DNA from: Dermanyssus gallinae
Taxonomy: Eukaryota; Arthropoda; Arachnida; Mesostigmata; Dermanyssidae
Reading direction: 5' to 3'
Length of the DNA: 64,000 nucleotides
Assembly (NCBI GenBank): GCA_003439945.1
Contig: QVRM01000946.1
Location: 489,501-553,500, forward strand
The notes beneath the pieces are model-generated. The model did no database searches. It worked only from the letters and a program-made list of their open reading frames with translations, and was not told where the DNA came from. A program made the translations under genes and the position numbers. Shown here in pieces: positions 12,606 through 27,346 of the stretch (position 1 is its first letter; every line of letters begins with the position of its first letter).

Positions 12606-13035
12606 AGTAGTTTTTGACGACATTTCGCAATGTAGTCAAAATCCGGGGATCTTGCCGGTCAGTCAATGTCTCCTTTCGAGGAGATAACACATCCCGGAAA
12701 TTTTGTGTGGAGAATCTCGATCGTTACGCTCGCTGTCTCACTTGTAGACCCATCTTGTTGCAACGATCCAAATCCGGCCTCAAAAAGTTCTCCCTCATGT
12801 CCCGGTAACCCCAGTGATCGCTGTTGTCGGTTAAAGTATCCCCGCGGTCGTCTTCGAGGAAGTAAGGGCCAATAATACCCGACCCAAAATCCGCATCAAA
12901 CAATGGCTTTGTGTGGATAATGTGCTGGTTCGAGGATCATTTTTGGATTTTTTGTAGCTCCATATGCAAAAGTTTCGCCAATCCACTAAGGTGAACATTG
13001 GCTTCAACGCAAATAATGAAAGACTGACCAAGGCA
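12605..13035 (-). mobile_element. Degenerate mariner/Tc1-type transposase fragment
   Basis: The minus strand, with frameshifts and stops, reads the landmarks of an IS630-Tc1-mariner transposase catalytic domain: HLSG (12,976-12,990), FGSGIIGPYFLEDDRGDT (12,830-12,890), LQQDGSTSETAS (QQDG at 12,749-12,760, holding the second catalytic aspartate) and FPGCVISSKGDIDW with the Trp codon turned into a stop (12,656-12,700). The third catalytic residue region is degraded. No N-terminal helix-turn-helix or terminal repeats recognised. Certainly inactive. Confidence 0.75.
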
Positions 13036-13863
13036 TTTTAACCCAACATAAACCAGCTTGATATTGTTTTGTGGTTGCATCCCTATCACGCAATCCTAGA
13101 CAGTCTGCAATCAAACTCCGCATCAGTGATTTCGATTTCATGTTTACAAAACAAATCGCAAGAGAATCCAAACTTTAGCGCTCCGCTTTCCGTCCGTATA
13201 TATATATATATATATATATATAAATATGAACCAGAACCCCGAACGCACGTACAACGATTGATGGCCCTCCCACGTAAGCGGCTAATCGTAGCAAATTATT
13301 ACCAGCTCTTGTTTCACTTTTTCTTTCACTTGACTATATATTTGCTGCTCGCGAACATTACACTGTGTCTTACTACGTTTATTCTCATGGTAACAACAGC
13401 CAATTGGTTTGCGGCAGATTCATATCTAGCCCGGCGGTCTAACGCATATATAATATTTAAGTGTAATTATTATCGCTGTACTCTACTCGTTGCTCTCATT
13501 GTTCTTCTGGTAAATTGCTCTTGCTGTTGCCGTTGATGTTGTTTCCCATGTGTGTACCGATATCGTTCTTTACGTTGCAGCGGTGTTCTGCCAGTTGATT
13601 TTGTGCCTCATCATCATCATTATCATCATCATCATATCACAGATGCTTCCCTAGTGCTTCCACAAAGTGCTCGATGTTGCCTTTAGGTGTATCGCGCATA
13701 GCCAGCACAATGGTGGCTCGCCAGCTTGCCATTTGTTACGTCAGTCGTCGATCTCTTTGGCTGGTGTGCTGATGTTTTGCTAGTTCTACAACGACTACTT
13801 GTCTTGTTCTCTGCTATATATTTACTTATATTACTACTACTACTACTAATAGTAAAGTTTTCA
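13036..13863. other. No gene seen
   Basis: Contains (TA)n at 13,197-13,222, a CAT run (13,610-13,635) and a CTA run before SINE copy 1. The frame 13,069-13,536 has hydrophobic stretches but spans the TA array. Confidence 0.5.
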
Positions 13864-14040
13864 AGCTGACCCTCAGCCAAGATTTAACGTCCACGGAACT
13901 GTTTTTCACATTGCTTCATAGACGGACCCCCATAAATACAAATGTGGGGCAACGGTGGGGCTCGAACCCGCGCACCTGCTATGTGTCTTCTCCGGTTGCG
14001 AGGCGCAGACTTAAGCCACCACCACGCCACCGGGCTGGAC
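13864..14040 (-). mobile_element. tRNA-derived SINE, copy 1
   Basis: Minus-oriented SINE of about 175 bp. On its own strand it begins gcccggtggcgtggtgg (A-box-like) and carries a perfect B box GGTTCGAGCC (13,959-13,968 in plus coordinates). A non-tRNA body follows and ends ...aaatcttggctgagggtcagc. It is flanked on both sides by the same triplet-rich sequence (actactactactactaata at about 13,833-13,851 and 14,047-14,065), a plausible target-site duplication. It resembles no tRNA gene along its full length. Confidence 0.8.
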
Positions 14041-16855
<2,815 letters not shown>

Positions 16856-17074
16856 AGACAACGAAAACAGGCCATTCATGAATTCAGCGAGCCAGCAGCC
16901 GGTCAGTTGAGCAATCAGCCAAGCATTGCGAGGTCCGATATTCACTTGGCCACGTCTTCTTCCGTACGTAAAGTCGCGAAATGGGTCCGCTAAAGCTAGA
17001 GTAACGACTCCCTCACGGGTAGTTCGCCGAGGATAACCGCCGAGCGGAATGGGGTAACAGGCGATCTCATTTAC
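16856..17074 (-). CDS. Candidate exon on the minus strand
   Basis: An acceptor-like gccctttgcag is followed by an open frame ending in TAG: NEIACYPIPLGGYPRR, ALADPFRDFTYGRRRG and NAWLIAQLTGCWLAEF. Mixed codons, no repeat. No ATG start and no homology recognised. Confidence 0.18.
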
Positions 17075-17089
17075 CAACAACTGCAAAGG

Positions 17090-19018
17090 GCCGGCCGACC
17101 GTCGACGACTGCATCGCCGTTGATCCTAATGAATTCGTTGCGGCCTACTTTATTACAGCCTGCACTAATAATAACAGTAATACAATATTAAACAAATACA
17201 CTTCGTTTGAACCGTTTGTTGAACTATCAATTTGGAACACTGGTATAATAAGACGGAATGCGGTTGTGTTTTCGTCGGCTCCCATAAAACTGACTGTTTT
17301 GGAAGGGAGACTTCGACTTTTGTAGTTGTAGTTGTACTTGTACCAATGAATGTGGGCACAGTGAGTACTCACACTTCTATTGAGTTGGAAGATACTTCGG
17401 TCGAACGGTTGGTGTCCGATCTCTTCCACCGGCTGACTCTGTTCGATTTGCTAGCGTCATCGTAGATCGGAGGCTTGTACCTAGTGATGTGTTGTCGCGT
17501 TGAACCTCAGCCTATTCGCATACGCACGCCAACAAGCCCTACTGTCCGTTGTTTGAATTGGCCTAGGCTTGCCTGATGCGATTGTCCTATCGGAGATAGC
17601 TCTGACAGCCCCCCTTCATAGTTCTATGCAACAGGCTAGAACCCTTCCGGATGACGTCGCTCTCACAAACCTCGAAGCTCGACTGGAACAAGCCACCGTA
17701 CAGCAGTTGCTTTGTGACGCCACACGCCCACCGAATATGGGTGCCAATGTCGCATGGTCGGCGACTCTCTATGAGCAAACCTATCCTCGAACCCGTCAGA
17801 TTTGACAGGGAGGGCGAAAAGAGGCCTGCTGGTCTGACCTAAACCCCCTTCGAGGGCGGTTGCATGCTGGTTTTGGACGCGACAGTTTCTGAATCATTCG
17901 CCTCTTAGTGCTGGCGCAATTCAGGTCGGCTATGCTTCGGCTCTCGTCGAGGCAGGCAAGGTGAGAAAGAACCAGAACTTAGGGTACCCGTACTAGTTCG
18001 ACTTTTTTGCCTTCGAGATTCTTGACGAGCCGAGCCTGCCCACTGGCGGTTTGCTGCAGAAGTTCGGAAAGCGACAGATTCTAGCCAACGAAAATAGAAG
18101 CGCGCGATCTCCCCCAACCACGGCCTGTCGCTGGATGTGCAACGGGCAATGCCGGCTCGGTTCGGGGAACCCTCCAGAGATGGCTGATCCCCCGTAACTG
18201 AACCCCCCGTAACGGTGCACACGTTCACGCAGAGACAACGCTGAACTTGTTACGCGCAGCTCCAAGCACGCTACGTAGATAAATCAGATTTCTAATTTTC
18301 TTTTGTGCTGCGCTGTTTCTTTTAATAAAGACTCGGCGAAAGGAAAAGAACGCTGCACTGTTCCAAAACACACAAATCCACACCGCAGAGGTATTGGGGT
18401 GTATGAAGTGAATTCTCCATGTTATCGCGCCGACGCTCACTAGAACGACAGCTTTACTCGCAATTTCCTCTGCTCATGCGTGCGGGGCGTGCCGCACCGT
18501 ACCATGTGCCCACACCGAAATGAACGCTGGAGTCAGCGATAAACAAGCCCATGCGAGACTAGGGCTTCATTTTCCCTGAGCAGCTTGAAGCAGAAATTAT
18601 TGTGCCATCTATGCGCCGTCGCACAAGTCCACTACCCCCGCCTCCTCTTCCTGCAGTTCTAACTGCTGCTGTATGGTTGCTGTTATTGTTGATGTTGCCG
18701 TTCATGTGTTGTCCTTGTTGTTGTTGTTCTTGTTGTTGCAAACAAATAAGATTTTTTTTTCAAAAAAATATGCGCGACCATTGCACAATGACGCTAAGTG
18801 AGAGTCAAATGCGCGTCTTCTGACTTGCAATACACACACAAACAATTCAGCATACTCAGTTCCTCCTTCCCCATCGTCTGCTCTCCGCGGTTTCGTTCAC
18901 AATCTGCCTCTCTTTTCAAAGTTGTCACTTAGAGCTGTCGACAGAATGCCACCACGCAAGGTTCAAGAGAAGCTGAAATTGAGGCAACTACCTTGAGCAC
19001 ACGCGTGTACGCATAGCG

Positions 19019-19056
<38 letters not shown>

Positions 19057-19962
19057 ATTGTACACCAGCGCTAAAATCAAACCAAATACAACAGTGCATG
19101 ACATGACATTGATGCGTTTTTCTTTATGTCACTTAACAACCTTTATACGCTTGGTTTGTTTGTACGGCCGCTGATATCTGGGCAAACGTCTGCTAAGCAG
19201 AAGGGAGCAAAAACAACCAAGCGAGATCGGCTCACCAGACTCCTCCTCTGGAACAGTGCTGTGGGTCCAGGAGCACCCGTAGCGACAATAAAAACGACCG
19301 CTTTACCGTACGAGGTGATTACCAAGAATAAAAGTGGCGAGTTTCCCAACGGCGATAGCAAGCATCAGCGCATATATCAATTTCCGAACATTCGAACATA
19401 CTTCATATTTACATTCACGCGATCGTGTAGACAAAACAAGAGGCTAACGGTATATGTGTGTACGGCCAGAACAATAGAAATGAGAAACGTCAAGAAAAAT
19501 CGTTAGTTTGGTCTCGGCATAGCTTAAACGAGCTGGGGTTATATCGAAAAGTGGTAACAAACGGGATACTACCGCCGAGCGTTTAGTGATGAAAAACACA
19601 CACATTCCTGTTTATATCTAAATACGCAACCAATGTGAACGCAGATATACAGATGGGTGCATTTTTCGACAAAGACGAAGCGACATAGTTAGAATGTTGT
19701 TTGCGCTGCGCTGGCAGAGATGTCCATCCCCCTCGACATTTGTAACGGTTTTTTTGTTATTATTATTTACGCTAAAATAATAAGCAAAAAAATTCTCCTT
19801 CTTTAATAGGCCCAGTTAGTGACGGCCCAAAGGCCGCCGCTATAGTTGAGCCCTTCCCTCTTTATGTGTTGAACAAATAGGGCAAGTCGAAGCGTGTTGG
19901 GATCGGAGTAAAGACAAATTTCGTGAAAGTGTTATGCTGACAGAAAACAAAGCTTAGTATTA

Positions 19963-19966
<4 letters not shown>
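17090..19966. other. No gene recognised
   Basis: Mostly unique sequence, less repetitive than its neighbours. An open frame at 17,569-17,805 (LTNLEARLEQATVQQLL) and one at 19,126-19,506 are protein-like but unsupported. (TA)n at 19,021-19,054. Confidence 0.45.

Positions 19967-20019
<53 letters not shown>
19967..20019. repeat. (TA)n microsatellite
   Basis: 53 bp of pure TA. Confidence 0.95.
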
Positions 20020-20020
<1 letters not shown>

Positions 20021-20637
20021 GTTTGATGGTGGTGCATTATGACATCAGAGAAGATGCGTTGTAACGCATCACATGTGTCATGTTGCCAATATGAGTTCCT
20101 GTTACATTGTTGTTGTTGCTGCTTATATAAATGCAGAACAAATCTTACTACACGCATCTATTGTCACCGCAACGAATAGTCTATCCGCCCTCCACCCATA
20201 GTGCAGAAAACTAAACTTTTTCTCTCCCTGTTTTTCTTTCCACCCTCTTCGTGTCTCCAATGTTCGCACGAGTAATTCGAGTAAAGATCCTAGACGGTTG
20301 CGTACGGTTCTAATTTCAACCCATAGCTGCCAGGCACGCGGGCCATCTAGCCATATGGTAAAAGCTCAACCCGATCAGACCATGTGTAGTACGACATATT
20401 TTCGATGTGGACATGCACATACCCTCATTTTGAATTACCTCCCACTCGTGTTCTGCTCGTTGTTTACTTTGCCTAGTTCAACCGATGCGATTATGGCTCC
20501 CTAACTCAGCGGACGGGCGGATCTTCGGAAAAAAGGACAGCGTCACTCCGAGCAAAGCGCGCCATGTTTAGCTGCCGCGATGCTTTCGCTAATTTGCTGC
20601 ATTACCAGTTGCATCTATCGTCAAACATGACAAGAGA

Positions 20638-20675
<38 letters not shown>

Positions 20676-21227
20676 TTGCGTCACACATCTTTGTTTAGAA
20701 GCAAGGGGAGGGTCGGTGGCGGCATCATTATTAAATATATATACAGAAGCGATGTCGGATTAGCGCTGTCTCAGCCACTTGCGTAGTGCCGACGACCCTC
20801 ATGAATAAATATAAAAATATAATATCGCACAAAAAAACCGTGCGGGATACGGGATCGTTCCTTGGGAAGAAAACGGGACGGACATTAAAAACTCGCCGCC
20901 GCTCTCCTCATACGCGTACATTTTTAAGTGAACTGCCTGCGTTAGAAAATCGAATTTGCCTAATGGTATCGAGATGATCTCTACTAGTTTAAATGCGCGT
21001 GTACATATAGATACATGCATATCACCACATTGTGAACCTTCTAATAAAGGCAATGCATATTAAAGGTATGCAGTATTGGGAAAGATATTCCGTTCATCAT
21101 ATGTTAAAAATTTGCCAATGCCGCTCGTTACGAGCGAAAACGCTATAATTCGACAGAACAAAACTTTGCCGACATTCGACAGCTGACGACAAAGGAGACA
21201 ATACCCAAACATTACATGCAGCACGCG
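20020..21227. other. No gene recognised
   Basis: (TA)n at 20,641-20,672. Short opposing frames lie at 20,786-21,053; the minus one reads protein-like but is short. Confidence 0.4.
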
Positions 21228-21449
21228 CTACTTGTACCGTAGAGCAACTATCCTGCAATAATTCGCTTGGTCAGCGTCGTTACCAATGAAATGTTCAATT
21301 GGTCTCCAAATTTCTGACAGAAGAAAACTCATCTCATAAATAGATTCAATGGCCTCAAACTTCTCCCCGCCAAACAGCTGCCAAGAGTTGATCTGTTCAA
21401 AGGCAACCAGCAATAAATCCCGTATGTCTTCCTCCATTTTGATCTCCAT
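21228..21449 (-). CDS. Hypothetical protein, possible first coding exon
   Basis: ATG at 21,449, preceded by a GA-rich leader. 73 codons, acidic and helical in look: MEEDIRDLLLVAFEQINSW, then GGEKFEAIESIYEMSFLL and WRPIEHFIG, after which a GTAACG donor is available (exon end about 21,286); otherwise it reads on to TAG. No simple repeats. No family recognised. The exon-like minus stretch at about 20,838-20,965 (reading HLKMYAYEESGGEFLMSV) does not join it in phase. Confidence 0.3.
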   Translation of the reverse strand: MEIKMEEDIRDLLLVAFEQINSWQLFGGEKFEAIESIYEMSFLLSEIWRPIEHFIGNDADQANYCRIVALRYK

Positions 21450-23330
21450 CTTTATCTCTCCCTGGCTCGCTCTCTCTTTCTTTCTCTCTGTGTGCTACAT
21501 ACACGGATTAAGTTAATTAATCATTCCCCCACCTCGCATACATTCGAAGTCGCGCGGCATCTGCAAAAGCGTCGCTGGCCATGTTCTACCGGTCAGTGTC
21601 GGACACAAAATGATCAAAATACAGTTTGACTACAGTAATCCTCCATGGTATATGTGTTCGTATAATTATATATATATATATATATATATGCAATCTAGCC
21701 CCCAGTCGTCGTTTTATTGGCAAACCACAACATAACAAACAAAAAGGAAGATAACAAACAGCAGGCAGTACCTCTCAAACACCCAGACAGAGTAAGTCAT
21801 ACTAATAATAATGATAATAATAGTAGCAGTGAAAGTAGACTCAACTGTCCTGACAAAAGTAGCCGATTTTCTCAGCCCACGCCCGTCCTCCAGACAGGAT
21901 ACGTAGCACTGCGTTCTTTCGTCTTCTGTTGCCGTCTTGACATGAGCCATCTCTGACCCACCTCGAAAACAAGGCAACCTTAGCCCGAGAACCGGAGAGA
22001 TTCAGGAGAAGGAGGAGCCAAACGCGCGGGACAGAGGGAGCTCAATCCCGCTCCTTCAAACAAGCACCTCCACATACGGAGGTAGCGGTGCACAACCCCC
22101 TCCCGTGGCCAGCAATTAATTTGTATCGTTGCTGTTGTCGGTATTGTGGTTGTTGCCATTGCTGCTGCTTGCTGGCAACCTTTCTGCGTTGCTGCCCGCT
22201 GGTGTTTCACTTCGAACCGCTTCATTGAGCGCTTCCACGTTCAGCATTGTCGGCGCAGCGTGTGCTGCCGCTGCCGACGCCGCCGTCGCGCCGATCCAGA
22301 GCTCTACCGGCAAAGACACTACATACAAGAAGTTACAGGCAGAAGCGAGGACTCTACCCCCGACTTACATCCCCCGGGGGGGGGGGTTGTGGACCAAGGC
22401 GCGAGTACATGAACAACGACGACGATCAGGACGATGATGATGATGATAATGATGATAACGACAATGAGGCACAGCTGGCTTACCACCGACAGCAACTCGC
22501 CGGGGCGAGTCTCCAGCACATTTCTAGATGGATGTTCCCGTCGACTGGGCCCCTCCTTTGTTGTTTTCTTGCACCTCAGCCCCGTTCCTTCCTTCTTCTT
22601 CTGTTCCGTTCTTTATCTGACCCTCTTCCTCTCTCTCTCTCTCTCTCTCTCTTTTGCCCTCTTTCTCTCTTTAACTCATTCTTCCATCGCTCTATCTCTC
22701 GCGCGCACGCGCTCTCTCTCTTCCTCTATCTCTAGATTTCGCCCTTTGGCTTCCTCGCGATGATTTCTCCCTCAACGCTGACGAGCTAGAAACTGCGTCG
22801 GTCGCAGACAACTTTCACGCCCGACTGCACGAACTAACTTTGACTTCGTAGTTCCCATCGTTGTCGTGTTCCCGCCACGAAGGACCAGTCGTTCGTCGAC
22901 TGGTCCGTAGGGGCGAAGTCCTTCGTCCTGCTCGTCGGGCGCCTTCGCCTTCGTCGCCGTAAGTGTGACTCGAATATCTAAATTGCCTTCATCCCAAAAA
23001 CGAAGAAGTTGGATTCGATTTACACACTACTTGCGCCCGTGCCGTGCAATGCCGGCGTCGCTGCCGCCGTCGAATCGTCTAGAAGAGCCTCGTCCCACTC
23101 GTCTGAAAGCGGCCGTTCAGTGCGTAACGTACAATATAACGTGTGCGCCCTAAGTGCGCCCTAATGCGTCCGAATCATATCACTGCGTGAGGCAAGAAGT
23201 GAGCAATTGTGTTGTACACGTGGCCGCGCGTCGTCTGCATGACGACGCGCAGTAGACGAAAGCGCTCGCCTTGTCTACATTGGCGGTGGCCAACAACGGT
23301 GGTTGTTACTGTCACGTCCAGCGAACGCTG
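21450..23330. other. Repeat-rich, no gene recognised
   Basis: (TA)n at 21,667-21,689; GAT run (22,425-22,465); CT runs (22,625-22,735); short palindromes ggaccagtcg/cgactggtcc (22,881-22,905) and gcgcgtcgtc/gacgacgcgc (23,226-23,250). Opposing frames at 22,116-22,437 are both open: a leucine-rich start on plus, and EALNEAVRSETPAGSNAE on minus. Confidence 0.45.
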
Positions 23331-23450
23331 GCTAGCTGGGAGAAATAGTGGCTGGCTAGGAGGAATAGTGTCTGGCTAGGAGGAATAGTGGCTGGCTAGG
23401 AGGAATAGTGCCTGGCTACGAGGAATAGTGCCTGGCTGGGAGAAAGGTGC
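23331..23450 (+). repeat. 20-bp minisatellite, six copies
   Basis: Unit gctggctaggaggaatagtg repeated in exact 20-base register from 23,331. The first and last copies are the most diverged (agctgggagaaat; ctgggagaaagg). Confidence 0.97.
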
Positions 23451-25212
23451 AGGCGACCCGCTGTTATTGGTTTTGCTGACAATGAGCAAGCCTCCTAGAA
23501 TGAGCAAACCGCACAGTCAAGCAGCCTCGTCGAAGACTCATTACCTCCTTGCCCTTGGTCCCTCAAAGTCACGAAGCGTCACGATAAGATCGATCGAGGA
23601 CGATGGACAAAGGAAGCACGACGGTAATGACAACATAGGCGACAACAGCAACAACAACAGAGATAGCAGCCACGAAGTCTACCCAGGCTATGCCATTGGT
23701 GGGCTATGTGCAGGACCTTCACTGCTGGAATTGACCCTGCATCGGCCCCCCTTCGACAGAAGCTAGCATTCGAAATCAGCAAACTTATACAGACGTTGCA
23801 ACTCACACAACGCGCCAAGCCGGTCGTCCTCCATCCCTCTGCAGGTCCGATAACAACTCGCCACACCCGCCTGCACTCTATTAACTGCCAGGCGCGTTGT
23901 TCCTCACCATCAACAACCAATAACCAGTCTCCTAACTGCGACAGCTGCTTTAGAGACAGCACAGACGAACGGACTTGTTCCGAAACGAGCCGGAAGCTGC
24001 CCACATCGCGTTGACAATCTCAGTTTTCTCAACAGATCATCTCTCTGCGCTGCAGCTGACGATGAAAAAAGAAGGCGATGTTGTTATTAGTCGATAGTAA
24101 TCTTTACACTTCGAGCCCTAAATAATAATATTAATAATAATAATGATGAAAGTTATGGTGATGACCCGCGTGTCAGGTGTTCAGGAGGGTCATCATCATA
24201 ACTTTCATCGGGCCAGGGTCGACGAACTGAACGAGTTGACGGGTCCAACACCAGTCCGATAAACGGATCGCTGCGACTGCGCAAAACCAGTGCAGAACAA
24301 CCGTGCTAACAAGAGATCTAGCCAATTTCGAAACATCATAATCTATGTTGATCGACACTGGTAGAGGGAATAAGAACAAAGGAAGTGAGGGTCTGACTAG
24401 AAAGTAGCCCCCTTCCTCTCTTTCGACACTACGCAGAGAGTTGAAGGGTTTGGGGGGGGGGGCAAGCCGTGTTCACGTCGTATCCGATCATTAAGAACAG
24501 AGAACATTTCGAAGCGTTGTTCGTGCGTTTCGTGGAGCTAGAAGAGCTGGGAGCCGATGATCGAAACACGGAGAAGTAGGGAAATATCTCACCGCAGTAA
24601 CAAACAGAAAAAATGAACAACCGCCGTACTACCCCAGAGGGAATATCATTCATTTAAAAAAATCACCGAGTGCAGACGACACGGGAGCGGCGGCAAGAAA
24701 TTGATGTGCCTTAGAAAAGCTATTATTTATTATCATTCTTGGCGTTTGGCGGGTGGCCGTAATAGTGCCAGCCGTAGTATTCCTCTAGTAGAAGTTGGTT
24801 TGTAAGAGACGTCTGCATCTCAACCGAAGAAAAGTGCCCAAAAATATATTCATTTATCACAGCCTCGTTGCTTAGTGCATGAACCGAGTTTGTTTTCTCT
24901 ACCCCCCCACCCCCCCTCCCTTCCCCCGCTTCTCTTTTTGGTCAGCGGTCAACCTGATATTATACAAAAACACACCACGCAACGAATATATTTGTGCCGT
25001 TTTAGCTGCTTGAGATTTTGTACAAATAATATCGCAAGTAGAACTTTATCTACCGTCAAGAAGGGACGGTCGCGAAATTCAACGCACTGCTGCTGAGCCA
25101 CTACTCCCAATGCCTCTCGCTTCGGCTCCTCTCGAACCCTCGCCGAAAATCGCGACCCCTGGTGGTCGCTAGGGTTAAACTCTAGACGATGAACCCTTAA
25201 GCGCACCGCAAA

Positions 25213-25216
<4 letters not shown>
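23451..25216. other. No gene recognised
   Basis: Unique sequence with a short CAA stretch (23,645-23,660) and AAT runs (24,120-24,142). Open frames at 23,428-24,014 on both strands overlap each other and are unsupported. Confidence 0.45.
24145..24209. repeat. 23-bp near-perfect palindrome
   Basis: gatgaaagttatggtgatga plus ccc (24,145-24,167) pairs with 24,187-24,209 with one mismatch around a 19-base loop. Confidence 0.92.

Positions 25217-25280
<64 letters not shown>
25217..25280. repeat. (TA)n microsatellite
   Basis: 64 bp of pure TA. Confidence 0.95.
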
Positions 25281-25283
<3 letters not shown>

Positions 25284-25321
25284 GGTCTTAAAGTCTACTA
25301 TTGCCTCGTCAGCTGCTTCAG

Positions 25322-25491
25322 AGGCAAGATCAAACAAGCTCGAAGCAAGAAACTACGTGTCGTGTAAACCGAACATCCGCCTCTGCTATTAAAATGCGGA
25401 CCCTTGTAAACTTCTACGGCGAGCGAACAAAAACCAACACAGAGGCGGACGCTATTAACCTGAATGCCCAAGCCCATATAGGCCTAAAGGA
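25322..25491 (+). CDS. Candidate internal exon
   Basis: Acceptor ctgcttcag at 25,313-25,321 and donor GTAAGTAAA at 25,492. The frame is open throughout: KMRTLVNFYGERTKTNTE and ADAINLNAQAHIGLK. It begins in phase 0 and ends in phase 2. It directly follows a (TA)n array and opens the largest repeat-free island of the first 45 kb (25,320-26,340). Family unknown. Confidence 0.25.
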
Positions 25492-25499
25492 GTAAGTAA

Positions 25500-26340
25500 A
25501 GAACGTTTGCATGGTTCTTCTCCACAAACTAGTAAACAACGCAGGAGGTCAACAAACAGAGTTGCGACCGTTTCTCCGACTCCCGGATAGCCTCTCATTT
25601 TTCGATAAAATCAATGTTCCCACAAGCTATCGTTGCGTCCTGTTTAGCCTCCACAACGATTCTAAACACACAGCAATAAACACATTCGTTCCACAAAGTC
25701 ACCGGACCCGTTCTATCCTAGTCTTTGCGAGCATCCACATAACCATCCTCCCCATTGATACTGAATACATGCCCATTCTCCTTCAAGTGAACCCGTGCCA
25801 TCCCTCTCTATATATAAGGAGGCCCAAAAACAAATCCCAAATCCCAATAGCACTCAGCCTCTTTTTAAGCAAGCTCCTAGCAGAACGTGTCTTCCACCAC
25901 CTTACTGCTAACTCTCAACATCACAAAGGCGAGGCTGTTCTTTTCGGAAACGAGCAAACAGGCAGACATCTCCCTCTTTTTCTCTGTTCCTCTTAGGGAG
26001 CCCGCTAAATTTTCGATTCCACCGGGGCCTCGCATAAAAACAGCACTCCGATAGAATTCGCTCCCTAATAATCTAGAGTGGAGAACGTCATTTAAGGCTT
26101 TTGAACGAGACCTAACAGAATTCGTCTTTACCTTCCATGAGTAAACCTTACTCCAACCTAGACGTATGTGCCCGCCCACCATTTCGTCAGCGTGGATCGT
26201 GACTACCTCGACAAGGAAAATAGCTGCATTAGTGCCCACACCCTTAACACAAAGGAACACTTTAAAAATAGATGTTACTTAGTAGGCATGTCTATCTTAG
26301 ATGTCTACTTGTTGTAGACGATAGAGATAAAAACGTCTTG
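25500..26340. other. Repeat-free island, open on both strands
   Basis: Free of microsatellites. A plus frame (25,511-25,996, 161 codons) and a minus frame (25,877-26,260, 127 codons, with GTNAAIFLVEVVTIHADEM and FYRSAVFMRGPGGIENLAG) are both open and both protein-like. I recognise neither. It may hold exons of the gene whose exon is proposed at 25,322-25,491. Confidence 0.3.
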
Positions 26341-27315
26341 AACATATATATATATATATATATATAGGAGGGGAGAGTGAGAAAGCAGCAACAACAGAAA
26401 CGACAGTAGTTTGTACAACGAAATCGTCATCAATACCCTCATTATTATAGCATAGGAACGCAGGACGGACGTTATAGTACAGCGTTATAATTCTGTCGCT
26501 GTATCTGGTGATGCCCCGCACTCGAACGTGAGGTTTGACAACAACCTACTGCTGCCGATAATCGTATTAAGATTATTATTGCTCGGCCTGTAAAAGCACT
26601 CGAAATCGTCGTCCCGAGTCTCCCGCGTTTTCGTTCCCCTTCTTCTTCCTCCTCTTCTTCCTATTCTGAACACATCTTACGCTTGGGTTTCGTTGAGCAA
26701 ACGAGCACTTTGTAAAAGCAACAAACAGGAACAGAAAGTGTAAATAGATGCATGTGTACACAAGAAGCGGGCGCGAGAAGCACATGTTCGTGACGTGATG
26801 AATATCCGAAGCACGGGGTGCTTGCTGGTCTCGCTAGAATCGAGTGTTTGCGTCCGACCAACACTGATGTGGTGGCGTCATGTCTGTTGTTGTTTTTGTT
26901 GCTGTTGTTATTGGTGCTGCTGTTGCAGTGTTTGTGTTGTTGTTGCCGCCGTTGTCTTCGTCGTCGTCGCCATTTTCAGTTCCCTGTTGTCAATCGTCGC
27001 GTCAATAATAGCAGAGCTCCGCGACCGTGGCTACTACCGTGTTGAGCAGAACAACAACAAAGAACCACGCAGACTCTTGCAATGAGTGCATACGTACACA
27101 CAAGCATTATCGACAATAATAAGGCCAATTTGATTGAGTGACGACTCCTGATGACTGACTAAAGCAGCCGATTTTCAATCTCACGTGCGATTTCATTCAT
27201 ACGTGGCGGCACGCCTATCCCCAAGAAATAGAAGGAGTAACAGGTACACGAACGAAATGAGTCTTGTTAGAGATAAGGCACGTGGCAGACGTAGCAACAT
27301 CAACAACAACAGCGG

Positions 27316-27346
<31 letters not shown>

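Noticed and set aside
13951..14036. tRNA gene
   Set aside because: The B box is perfect, but no complete cloverleaf forms, a long unrelated body follows, and the same unit recurs; it is a SINE.
22129..22437. Leucine-rich signal-peptide-like frame
   Set aside because: The hydrophobic start comes from GTT/GCT triplets; it continues into a G-run with no mature domain.
23331..23450. CRISPR-like array
   Set aside because: The copies abut with no spacers, and the genome is eukaryotic; it is a minisatellite.
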